A DNA stretch of 20,149 nt from JBAXGE01 sp044344145. Lineage in GTDB: Bacteria; Planctomycetota; Phycisphaerae; WQYP01. Where the stretch lies: the NCBI GenBank assembly GCA_044344145.1, contig JBIJDM010000023.1:1-20149 (forward strand), in the 5' to 3' direction. The position numbers and the translations under genes were made by a program. Positions 14,388 to 20,149 of the stretch are shown in pieces. Under the pieces are notes generated by a model, which ran no database searches, was not told where the DNA came from, and saw only the letters and a list, made by a program, of their open reading frames with translations. Position 1 is the first letter of the stretch. The number at the start of each line of letters is the position of its first letter.

Positions 14388-14396
14388 TGTGTATAA
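14388..14396 (-). promoter_or_regulatory. DnaA box, one mismatch
   Basis: TTATACACA read on the minus strand, the same sequence as a natural E. coli oriC box, facing the perfect box at 14366. Confidence 0.6.
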
Positions 14397-14455
14397 CTGG
14401 TGTACGCAGGAAAATAATTGTTCCTAAGTAGTGCCCCGACAAACCATTGCGGCAC

Positions 14456-14464
14456 TGTGGAAAA
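14456..14464 (-). promoter_or_regulatory. DnaA-box-like site, one mismatch
   Basis: TTTTCCACA read on the minus strand, 59 bases after the second box. A weaker match by itself, supported by the neighbouring boxes. Confidence 0.4.
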
Positions 14465-14482
14465 CTACCCCAAAAATTACGA

Positions 14483-14510
14483 TTGCTCTGGGCTTGGGAT
14501 AGGGTATAAA
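14483..14510 (+). promoter_or_regulatory. Candidate dnaA promoter
   Basis: TTGCTC (three of six), a 16-base spacer and TATAAA (five of six). Transcription would begin near 14518, about 385 bases before the dnaA ATG. It lies just after the DnaA-box cluster, which fits autoregulation by DnaA. Confidence 0.4.
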
Positions 14511-14902
14511 TAGTCCCTGTTGCGTCACGGATGAAACTCCCGTCCACGCGTGAGCCAACGGTGAAATTAAGTTCATGATTTGGTTCCGATGCGTGCGTGT
14601 GCGGAATAGTTTTGATGGTTTGTGTCGGGAACGGTATTGCCGCCGTTCATGTCTGACCAGAAGTAACTTTGGTCGAACGTGTGCGGCGCCGAAACGGTCG
14701 GAACACAGACCCGAAGCATGGATGGCTTCCCTTGAATGTGCCGGTTGGTGGGTGTGTGCTTCGGCACCGCCGTCAGTCCGATGTATGCTCAGGGATGCGA
14801 CAACTGCCCAGGACGGGCGGTGGCAGTACTCCAGGATGGATTGTGTATCGCTTGATTCACGAGTCCTGCTTGGCCCCTGTGTCGGGGCTGGAGACCGCAT
14901 CC

Positions 14903-16372
14903 ATGTCCGCTGCCGCCAGTATGCATCATGCTTCGCCGGTTGCCGTTGCCGAACTGCCGTCCGCAAACGCCGCCGAACTCACCACAGATATCATCGCGGC
15001 TTTTCGCCAGGCGCTGGGCGAACATCGATACGCGCTCTGGTTTGAATCGCGCATCCAGATCACCCTCACCGCGCCCGACCAGATCCAGGTGGCCGCCGCC
15101 AATGAATTTACGGCCAAGATGCTGCAGAACCAGCAGGCCGCATTGTTCCAGCGCGTTGCCGCCGGGGTCCTGAAGTGCGTCCCCGCACTGACGGTCACGG
15201 TGGACCCCGCGCTGCGGGTAACTACTCCGCGTGCCGTCACGGCGACCGTACCTGCCCCGGTCGCCGTGACGCGCACGAAGGTGGTGGATAAACACGCCTA
15301 CAGCCTGCCCATGGGCGAACGTTATAATTTTGAGGAATTTGTCATCGGGCCGTGCAACCAGATGGCCTATCACGCGGCTATGGCGGTGATCCAGCAGCCC
15401 GGTGTCCAGTTCAATCCCTTCTTCCTGCACGGGGCCAGCGGTCTGGGCAAGACGCATTTGCTGGTCGCCATGTGCCGGCAATTCCAACAACGCCATCCCC
15501 ACAAGCGTGTGGCTTATCTGACGGCGGAACAGTTCACCAACGACTATATCGAGGCGATCCGCGCGCACGGAACCGAGGCGTTCCGCCGGCGTCTGCGCCA
15601 GGCTGACCTGCTGATTGTGGACGATGTGCAATTTCTGGCTAATAAGAAATCCACGCAGAACGAATTGCTGCACACGCTCAATCACATGACCCTGTCGGGC
15701 CAGCAACTGGTGCTGGCCAGCGATGTGGCGCCCGCCGATCTGGCCAGCATGGCCCCGGCCCTGACCAGCCGTTTCTCGGCGGGTATGGTCGTGCGGCTGG
15801 ACAGCCCGGATGTGGCTACACGCCTGGAAATCCTGCGCCGCAAGGCCTGCCGGCAGGGCGTCACAGTGCGTGATACCGTCATGGCCCAGATTGCCCAGAA
15901 TTGCAACGGCTCCATCCGCGAACTCGAAGGCCTGTGGTTGCGGGCGCTGGCGGGGATGGAACTGCACCACGGCAATCCCCAGCTCATGCGCCGCCTGCTG
16001 CACCAGCAGACCGCCACCACGGCCGTGCTGACCCTGCCGGAGATCATGCAGGAAGTGGCCAAGTATTTCAGCCTGACTGTGGGCAGCCTGACGCACGCGG
16101 ATCGGCGGCGCCATGTTTCGATGGCCCGTTCGATTGCGATGTTTCTGGCCCGAGCCCATACGCGGATGAGTTACGCGGAAATAGCCGGCGTGCTGGGTGG
16201 GAAGAACCACTCCACCGTCGTGGCCGCCTGCCAACGCATTCAGGCCCACAAAGACACCGCCGCCCTGATCAGCTGGCCCGTGAATGCCCAAACCCAATCC
16301 GCCGCCATGCCCGATGTGCTCCGACAGATTGAGCATCAACTGCGGCAATTGAAATTGCAGCACAATGATTGA
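14903..16372 (+). CDS. dnaA: Chromosomal replication initiator DnaA
   Basis: Binds DnaA boxes, opens the origin and helps load the helicase. The 489 residues cover domain I (about 24-90, with YALWFESR containing Trp46), a linker rich in Val/Thr/Pro (about 100-125), the AAA+ domain from YNFEEFVIGP (141-150) with Walker A GASGLGKTH (177-185), Walker B LLIVDD (236-241) and the SRF arginine-finger motif (289-291), and the DNA-binding domain IV with SYAEIAGVLGGKNHSTV (423-439), the DnaA signature. The start at 14903 is chosen for GGAG nine bases upstream and for a normal domain I position. The frame stays open to 14669, but those residues look non-coding. Terminated by a strong hairpin shared with the convergent gene. 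Confidence 0.96.
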   Translation: MSAAASMHHASPVAVAELPSANAAELTTDIIAAFRQALGEHRYALWFESRIQITLTAPDQIQVAAANEFTAKMLQNQQAALFQRVAAGVLKCVPALTVTVDPALRVTTPRAVTATVPAPVAVTRTKVVDKHAYSLPMGERYNFEEFVIGPCNQMAYHAAMAVIQQPGVQFNPFFLHGASGLGKTHLLVAMCRQFQQRHPHKRVAYLTAEQFTNDYIEAIRAHGTEAFRRRLRQADLLIVDDVQFLANKKSTQNELLHTLNHMTLSGQQLVLASDVAPADLASMAPALTSRFSAGMVVRLDSPDVATRLEILRRKACRQGVTVRDTVMAQIAQNCNGSIRELEGLWLRALAGMELHHGNPQLMRRLLHQQTATTAVLTLPEIMQEVAKYFSLTVGSLTHADRRRHVSMARSIAMFLARAHTRMSYAEIAGVLGGKNHSTVVAACQRIQAHKDTAALISWPVNAQTQSAAMPDVLRQIEHQLRQLKLQHND

Positions 16373-16397
16373 TGCCGCATTTCGCGGTTAGCCAATA

Positions 16398-16433
16398 AAA
16401 CGGCCGTGCACCTGATTCAGGGCACGGCCGTTT
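16398..16433. terminator. Bidirectional terminator between dnaA and the SPFH gene
   Basis: A perfect 12-bp stem AAACGGCCGTGC / GCACGGCCGTTT whose loop folds four more pairs (CCTG-ATT-CAGG) with one bulged A. T-rich tracts follow on both strands (TTTGGTTTTA on plus, TTTTATT on minus), so it can end transcription of both convergent genes. Confidence 0.9.
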
Positions 16434-16463
16434 GGTTTTATAGGACGAATCTAATGACGCCAT

Positions 16464-17585
16464 TTACGGCGTGGGGGGTAACGGCGGCGGAACACTGCCC
16501 CAGAGCGTGTTCAACTCGGGTAACTGTTCGGCTTTGATCCACGTGGCCAGACCTTGCCGCCAGACCAGTGTATCGCGGGTCAGTCGGCCGGTGGCTACTT
16601 GTTGCCCCAATGCCGTCACATCGTAAGGTCCGGTCTTGGTTTGACCGACGGCAACATAGATACTGACCGTGGGGGTAATTGGCGGCGGTACGGCACCGAC
16701 GGTCGGCGCAGCGCCCGCCACGCCGGAGGCCACCATGGCCCCGGCCATTTGCTGGCCGATGACCACACCCGCACCCAGACCCGCAGCCGCACCGGCCAGC
16801 CCGCCGGGGTTCTTGGCCGCTTCGGGGATTGCCGTGGCGGTTTGGTACTGCGTGAATTTGCCCATATCGCCCAGCACGCTCATCTTGGACTTGGTATCCA
16901 GTGCCTGCTCAACTTCGGGCGGGAGGGAAATATTTTCCACGTAGAACAGCTTGAGTTCCAGCCCCATCTGCGCCAGATCGGGTTTGATCTTGTCCAACGC
17001 CACCTGACCGATTTTTTCGTAATTGCCCGCGAGATCCAAAATCGGCAGGCCGGCTTTGCCCAACGCATCGGTAAAGCGCGATACCACGGTGTTCCGCAAC
17101 TGGGCGGAAATTTCGTAGGTTTCAAAACTCGGATCGGTGGCGACCAACTGCCGCACAAACGTGGCCGGATCGCTGACATGGAACGCATAGGTTCCAAAGG
17201 CCCGCACCCGCACCGGGCCAAATTCCGGGCAACGGATCATGATGGGATTCTGCGTGCCCCATTTCTGGTCCGTCCACGAACGCATGGCGATGAAATAAAC
17301 TTCCGCCTTGAAGGGGCTCTCAAAGCCATACTTCCACCCCAGCAGCGTGGCCAGAATCGGCAGATTCTGCGTGGTCAGGGTGTAGGTGCCCGGACCGAAT
17401 ACATCGGCCAGTTTGCCTTCATTGATGAATACGGCATTTTGGCCCTCGCGCACCACCAGCTTGGCCCCGTATTTGATTTCATTGTTCAAACGGGGGAAAC
17501 GATAAGCCAAAATTTCGTTCTGGCTGGGTTCCGTCCATTGGACGATATCGATCAACTCACCGCGTAGTTTGTCCCAAATTCCCAT
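16464..17585 (-). CDS. SPFH-domain protein with C-terminal GYF-like domain
   Basis: A 373-residue protein of the group named after B. subtilis YdjI ('virion core protein'). The N-terminal SPFH/band-7-like part (about 1-255) opens MGIWDKLRGELIDIVQW, with GAKLVVREGQNAVFINEGK and FGPGTYTL typical of the group. A Gly/Ala/Pro-rich hinge (about 258-308) follows, then a GYF_2-like domain (about 309-365) seen as IYVAVGQTKTGPYDVTALG and VWRQGLATWIKAEQL. SPFH proteins form membrane-associated oligomeric scaffolds; YdjI sits with PspA-type genes in B. subtilis, but no such partner is in this window. Where other members often end in a zinc ribbon, this one has the GYF-like module. GGGAG lies before the ATG. 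Precise role unknown. Confidence 0.9.
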   Translation of the reverse strand: MGIWDKLRGELIDIVQWTEPSQNEILAYRFPRLNNEIKYGAKLVVREGQNAVFINEGKLADVFGPGTYTLTTQNLPILATLLGWKYGFESPFKAEVYFIAMRSWTDQKWGTQNPIMIRCPEFGPVRVRAFGTYAFHVSDPATFVRQLVATDPSFETYEISAQLRNTVVSRFTDALGKAGLPILDLAGNYEKIGQVALDKIKPDLAQMGLELKLFYVENISLPPEVEQALDTKSKMSVLGDMGKFTQYQTATAIPEAAKNPGGLAGAAAGLGAGVVIGQQMAGAMVASGVAGAAPTVGAVPPPITPTVSIYVAVGQTKTGPYDVTALGQQVATGRLTRDTLVWRQGLATWIKAEQLPELNTLWGSVPPPLPPTP

Positions 17586-17653
17586 CGCAAAACTCCCTGT
17601 AAAGATGTAAACATATTAACGTTTAAGCGTACAAAACCCAAGCCCAAATGCCC

Positions 17654-17676
17654 CGGATTTAAAAACATTAAATCCG
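17654..17676. promoter_or_regulatory. Perfect 9-bp inverted repeat between divergent genes
   Basis: CGGATTTAA-AAACA-TTAAATCCG lies between the divergent SPFH gene and the small gene at 17748, 33 bases before a TATACT element. It has no T-run and reads like a dimeric operator. The binding protein is unknown. Confidence 0.5.
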
Positions 17677-17708
17677 CCGATTTTGCTGGTATCAACCCCG
17701 CCCATTGT

Positions 17709-17714
17709 TATACT
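17709..17714 (+). promoter_or_regulatory. -10 element of the 87-residue gene
   Basis: TATACT, five of six to consensus. Transcription would begin near 17721, leaving a leader of about 27 bases with GGGAGG. No well-spaced -35 is seen. Confidence 0.45.
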
Positions 17715-17747
17715 CAAAATTAGACCTGCGTATGGGAGGAAAAAGTT

Positions 17748-18011
17748 ATGCTTGCCGTACCCCGCGATATCACAATGCCTTATGACACCCCGGCGGACGA
17801 ACTGTCGGCCGTGGTTAATCTGGCCCGTTGTTTGGGTGATCGTTTCATCACTCCCTGGTGCATGGATGACCCGGTTACTGAGGCGCCCACCTCGGAGCCC
17901 GAGCCGGCCATCCCGGCCCGCACCGATCTGCGTGCCTTGGATGTGGAAGATAAGATGGTTTTCTCCACACCTTCGGTGCAGGATGTCGCCCCGGAATATT
18001 ATCTGGGCTAG
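17748..18011 (+). CDS. Small acidic protein of unknown function (87 residues)
   Basis: I do not recognise this protein. It is acidic and has no signal peptide or membrane segment, so it is probably cytoplasmic. Residues 1-45 look ordered, with a likely helix at DELSAVVNLARCLGDRF; residues 46-60 are Pro/Glu-rich; the end (about 61-87) has DLRALDVEDKMVF and terminates PEYYLG. It is judged real because of a strong GGGAGG Shine-Dalgarno eight bases or so before the ATG, a TATACT element upstream and its exact fit up to the end of rex. Its stop overlaps that of rex on the other strand through a shared CTAG. No function can be given. Confidence 0.72.
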   Translation: MLAVPRDITMPYDTPADELSAVVNLARCLGDRFITPWCMDDPVTEAPTSEPEPAIPARTDLRALDVEDKMVFSTPSVQDVAPEYYLG

Positions 18012-18685
18012 CGCAAGGTTTTGGGGGCACGTTTGCGGCGTGGGGGGTGATGCGCCAACGTGCTTAAGCGTGCCCGGAACGCCAATTGTTCCAACTCCAC
18101 TGCCAAATCCACCGCTTGTATGTTCACATCCGGGGGAACGTGTAACGTCACCGGGGCAAAATTCATCAGGGCTTTGATCCCGGCCGTGGTCAGACGGTTC
18201 GCCACTTCCTGGGCGGCCGGTGCGGGTACGGCGATGACCGCGAATTCCGCCCCGGTTCGGGCGCGGATCGCATCCAGCGTATCAAGTGCTTCGATAATCA
18301 ATCCCCCCAACCGCTTGCCAATCTTATCAGGGTCCGCATCCACCACCGCTTTCCAGACAAAGCCTTTGCGGGTAAAACCGCGGTGCGCCAACAGTGCGCG
18401 GCCCAGATTCCCCGCTCCGACCAGAATCACCCCTTTGGTGCGTTCCGAGTCCAAAACCTGGCGTAGATGTTGGATTAATGCCTGCACCTCATAGCCCACC
18501 CCGGCCTGGCCGAACTGGCCCAGCATGGCCAGGTCTTTGCGCACTTGGGCATCGGTCAGTTGTAATGCTGCGCCCAACTGTCGGCTGCTGGTGCGCAGCA
18601 GTCCCCGCGCCCCGGAGTCTTCCAAAAAACGCAGATACAGACTTAGGCGTTCCCGCGCGGGTTGAGGAATAACGACACGCCGCAT
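18008..18685 (-). CDS. rex: Redox-sensing transcriptional repressor Rex
   Basis: A 225-residue repressor that binds DNA when NADH is low relative to NAD+ and controls fermentative and respiratory genes. The N-terminal winged helix covers about 1-75 with SSRQLGAALQLTDAQVRKDLAMLGQFG (33-59) and GVGYEV (62-67), the Rex signature. The Rossmann domain starts GVILVGAGNLGRALLAH (85-101), then VVDADPDKIGKRLGG, FAVIAVPA, and ends with LNFAPV and the domain-swapped helix VDLAVELEQLAF. The ATG at 18685 is preferred, with GGAG nine bases upstream; a TTG at 18700 would add five residues. It is transcribed away from ridA. Its targets are not evident here, and no canonical TTGTGAA-type operator is seen in the flanking regions. 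Confidence 0.95.
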   Translation of the reverse strand: MRRVVIPQPARERLSLYLRFLEDSGARGLLRTSSRQLGAALQLTDAQVRKDLAMLGQFGQAGVGYEVQALIQHLRQVLDSERTKGVILVGAGNLGRALLAHRGFTRKGFVWKAVVDADPDKIGKRLGGLIIEALDTLDAIRARTGAEFAVIAVPAPAAQEVANRLTTAGIKALMNFAPVTLHVPPDVNIQAVDLAVELEQLAFRARLSTLAHHPPRRKRAPKTLR

Positions 18686-18697
18686 GGGCGCAAGCTC

Positions 18698-18729
18698 CAA
18701 TAGTACACTAAATACCTACCTCAATAGTA
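18698..18729. repeat. Two direct CAATAGTA repeats upstream of rex
   Basis: CAATAGTA occurs at 18698-18705 and 18722-18729, 24 bases apart, in the short region upstream of the rex start. The second also forms CCTAC-(N7)-GTAGG (18715-18731). They could be operator half-sites; chance cannot be excluded. Confidence 0.4.
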
Positions 18730-18796
18730 GGAGGTCTACATTTGTCGGGCAAATGCCCTGCGTGGGGAATGCGATTTACCTCACCACGCGAAAATT

Positions 18797-18824
18797 ACCG
18801 GATTAGGCTTGCCTTTAGTCCGGT
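18797..18824. promoter_or_regulatory. Inverted repeat in the rex-ridA divergent region
   Basis: ACCGGATTA and TAGTCCGGT form a 9-bp stem with one G-T pair around a 10-base centre. No T-run follows directly. It could be an operator for either gene. The CCGGATT half-site partly resembles the CGGATTTAA half-site at 17654. Confidence 0.4.
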
Positions 18825-18875
18825 TTCGGGGCAAACTTTCACGCAGTCTTATCCCCAATCTGTACGAGGTGAGTT

Positions 18876-19343
18876 ATGCCCACGATTAATCAGGTACTCA
18901 GCCAGTTAGGCTTGGTTCTGCCCCCGGCTCCCAAGCCGGTGGCCAGCTATGTCCCCTATGTTCAGACCGGCAATCTGGTGGTGATCAGTGGCCAACTGCC
19001 CAGTCGCAGCGGGCAGGTGGCCTTCACCGGCAAGGTCATCAGCCGGGCCGATATCGAATTGGGCCAGCAGGCGGCCCGGTTGGCGGTCATCAACGCCCTG
19101 GCGGTGTTGCAGGATGCCTGCGGGGGCAATCTGGACCGGGTGCAGCGGATTGTGCGGCTGGGGATCTTTGTCCAGTGCGTGGATACCTTTGACCAGCAAC
19201 CAGCCATTGCCAATGGCGCCAGCGATCTGCTGGTGCAGATTTTCGGGGATAAGGGTCGTCATGCCCGCGCGGCGGTGGGGGTGAATGCCCTGCCGTTGAA
19301 CGCATTGGTGGAGATTGAAATGCTCGCGGAGATTACCGTTTGA
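18876..19343 (+). CDS. RidA / YjgF / YER057c / UK114 family protein
   Basis: A 155-residue protein of the RidA superfamily. Classical RidA hydrolyses reactive enamine/imine intermediates released by PLP enzymes; many paralogues have other or unknown roles. This one belongs to a longer bacterial subgroup. Visible marks are GNLVVISGQLP, QQAARLAVINALAVLQ, VQRIVRLGIFVQC and the end HARAAVGVNALPLNALVEIEMLA (about 127-149). The arginine in HARAAV aligns with catalytic Arg105 of E. coli RidA, and EIEML keeps the usual late glutamate, so imine deaminase activity is plausible. GAGG lies six bases before the ATG. The gene is divergent from rex and followed by trxA with its own promoter. Confidence 0.92.
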   Translation: MPTINQVLSQLGLVLPPAPKPVASYVPYVQTGNLVVISGQLPSRSGQVAFTGKVISRADIELGQQAARLAVINALAVLQDACGGNLDRVQRIVRLGIFVQCVDTFDQQPAIANGASDLLVQIFGDKGRHARAAVGVNALPLNALVEIEMLAEITV

Positions 19344-19368
19344 CACCGCGTGCGGGTAACTCTACCAT
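19340..19368 (+). promoter_or_regulatory. Promoter of trxA
   Basis: A perfect TTGACA (19340-19345), a 17-base spacer and TACCAT (four of six). The -35 overlaps the stop codon of the RidA-family gene. Transcription would begin near 19375, about 68 bases before trxA. A second -35-like TTGACC lies at 19390 but has no matching -10. Confidence 0.55.
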
Positions 19369-19442
19369 TGCATAGCGAGTGGACGCGTTTTGACCGCGTA
19401 CTCGGATTTGGAAACGTTTTTATAGCAGCTAGGAGTTTGATT

Positions 19443-19778
19443 ATGGCCAGCGCCAATGTGATTCAACTGACGGATGCAACTTTCGCCACCGAAGTAACCA
19501 GCGCCACCACGCCGGTTCTGGTGGATTTCTGGGCGACCTGGTGCGGCCCCTGCCGCATGCTGGCGCCGGTGATTGACGATCTGGCCGAAGAGTTCAAGGG
19601 CCGGGCCAAGGTGTGCAAGATGGACACCGACCAGAACCGCGAAGCCGCCAGCAAGCTGGGCATTCAGGCCCTGCCCACGGTGATCCTGTTCAAGAATGGC
19701 CAGCCGATCAAGAACTTTGTGGGTCTGCGCGGCAAGCCGGAATTCCAGAAAGCCATCAACGACGCGCTGGCCAGCTAA
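19443..19778 (+). CDS. trxA: Thioredoxin
   Basis: A 111-residue thiol-disulfide reductant of the cytoplasm, kept reduced by thioredoxin reductase. It has the active site WCGPC (33-37) within VLVDFWATWCGPCRM, the conserved Asp of VDF (28), KMDTDQN after the active site and the cis-proline in ALPT (Pro78). Length is that of a classic single-domain thioredoxin with no signal peptide. AGGAG lies seven bases before the ATG at 19443; the frame is open back to 19350 but the extra part is promoter and leader. It ends before a strong terminator. Confidence 0.97.
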   Translation: MASANVIQLTDATFATEVTSATTPVLVDFWATWCGPCRMLAPVIDDLAEEFKGRAKVCKMDTDQNREAASKLGIQALPTVILFKNGQPIKNFVGLRGKPEFQKAINDALAS

Positions 19779-19809
19779 GCTGACCAGTCCGTTATCTGAT
19801 TACTAAAAA

Positions 19810-19839
19810 AAGCAGCCCGCGCCATGGCGCGGGCTGCTT
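19810..19839. terminator. Bidirectional terminator between trxA and the purL-like gene
   Basis: A perfect palindrome at 19811-19838 (AGCAGCCCGCGC, CATG, then its complement), extended one more A-T pair. It is preceded by seven A and followed by TTATGTTTTT, so it works on both strands for the two convergent genes. Confidence 0.93.
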
Positions 19840-19866
19840 ATGTTTTTGCTGAGGTGTTAATGCGTC

Positions 19867-20149
19867 TTACCAATCCAACGTACCCAGCCAGCTCTTATGG
19901 AACTTGGCTACCGGTTCGTTCATCAGCCAACCGGCCTGAATCGAACGCACCTTGAGATTGGGTTCGGTGGTTAATTCGCCCACCACGCCCACCGGGAGGC
20001 CCTGCAACTGTTTGAGCACGGTGCCCAACTGGTCGCGGGGGACTTCCAGAAGGATGCGGGTGGCGGATTCGGCGAAGAGCAGAATCGCGTCCTGTTTGGC
20101 GTCGGCATTGGCGCTGACACCGGCCAGATCCACCGTGGCGCCCAGACCA
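19867..20149 (-). CDS. purL: Phosphoribosylformylglycinamidine synthase PurL, C-terminal part (5' end outside window)
   Basis: The last 94 or so residues of a protein entering from the right edge; the start is not in the window. The visible part begins GLGATVDLAG, then LLFAESATRILLEVP, GLPVGVVGELT and ends KFHKSWLGTLDW. This matches the C-terminus of PurL, the ATP-dependent enzyme that makes formylglycinamidine ribonucleotide in purine synthesis: the second GLG.xxDL strand, the L(F)SES.(G/S)R(F/I) motif and a terminal helix of the LKxAWKG type. Related AIR-synthase-superfamily enzymes are possible, but the FAES-R and terminal helix fit PurL best. It ends 28 bases from the shared terminator. 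Confidence 0.82.
   Translation of the reverse strand, partial: GLGATVDLAGVSANADAKQDAILLFAESATRILLEVPRDQLGTVLKQLQGLPVGVVGELTTEPNLKVRSIQAGWLMNEPVAKFHKSWLGTLDW

Larger units (their letters stand above)
14287..14902. other. 616-base nadB-dnaA spacer; candidate oriC and dnaA control region
   Basis: No convincing gene is seen here. The first part (about 14287-14350 and 14400-14425) is AT-rich compared with its surroundings. DnaA-box-like sites lie at 14366-14374 (TTATCCACA, perfect, plus strand), 14388-14396 (TTATACACA on the minus strand, one mismatch) and 14456-14464 (TTTTCCACA on the minus strand, one mismatch). A promoter-like pair follows at 14483-14510. The last 380 bases form a long presumed dnaA leader, open in the dnaA frame from 14669 but without conserved protein features. 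Confidence 0.6.

Noticed and set aside
14669..14902. In-frame N-terminal extension of DnaA
   Set aside because: Its composition is unlike DnaA, with no domain features. The ATG at 14903 has GGAG and gives a normal domain I.
14789..16363. 524-codon open frame on the minus strand opposite dnaA
   Set aside because: It is a codon-bias shadow of dnaA. Its translation is rich in Gly, His and Gln without any domain.
18747..18758. GGGCAAATGCCC palindrome upstream of the RidA-family gene
   Set aside because: The stem is only 4-5 bp with no T-run or repeat elsewhere; too short to separate from chance.
18849..18857. TTATCCCCA, a one-mismatch DnaA box before the RidA-family gene
   Set aside because: It is a single isolated site with no cluster or AT-rich stretch; chance is likely.
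1..20149. CRISPR arrays, insertion sequences, tRNA or rRNA genes, prophage or toxin-antitoxin genes
   Set aside because: No repeat-spacer pattern, terminal inverted repeats, transposase motifs, tRNA cloverleaf or related proteins were seen.

Overview
The window is a gene-dense, moderately GC-rich piece of bacterial chromosome, and nothing in it looks mobile: no transposase, integrase, phage gene, CRISPR array, rRNA or tRNA was seen. Several features suggest a planctomycete, possibly class Phycisphaerae: Ala/Thr/Pro linkers with ATQP motifs in a secreted protein, a secreted GH10 xylanase, a CxxC zinc-ribbon protein, an SPFH-GYF protein and stand-alone PyrR and Rex. This assignment is inference from gene content. 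A 16S sequence or whole-proteome comparison would be needed to fix it.

Layout. Positions 1-2471 lie on the minus strand: tatA with its own terminator, then a tight run of a fumarylacetoacetate-hydrolase-family enzyme, a double-CDGSH iron-sulfur protein and a GH10 endoxylanase cut by the window edge. From 2637 the plus strand carries an RluD-type pseudouridine synthase overlapping an unknown HExxH protein, then a zinc-ribbon/RGG protein behind a structured leader, then an aldo/keto reductase. A small lipoprotein with two PD40-like repeats follows on the minus strand. The plus strand resumes with thiS-thiG, a second aldo/keto reductase with a secreted protein of unknown function, pyrR-pyrB, a secreted TPR-like protein, nadB, a 616-base spacer with DnaA boxes, and dnaA. 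After a bidirectional terminator come an SPFH/GYF protein (minus), an 87-residue unknown protein (plus), rex (minus), a RidA-family gene and trxA (plus), a second bidirectional terminator, and the C-terminal end of a purL-like gene (minus).

Functions. Most genes are housekeeping: pyrimidine, purine, NAD and thiamine synthesis, rRNA modification, replication initiation, thiol redox and NADH sensing. The main interest is in gene expression. Three genes (rluD, thiS, pyrR) have no Shine-Dalgarno sequence but have a -10-like hexamer 6-8 bases before the ATG, which suggests leaderless mRNAs. As a result the usual TPP riboswitch before thi genes and the PyrR attenuator before pyr genes have no room. 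One aldo/keto reductase has its promoter, the upstream gene's terminator and its own Shine-Dalgarno packed into one 43-base inverted repeat. The nadB-dnaA spacer is a candidate replication origin. No clearly new multi-gene system was found. The least explained proteins are the HExxH protein coupled to rluD, the secreted protein at 9075-9884 and the 87-residue protein at 17748-18011.
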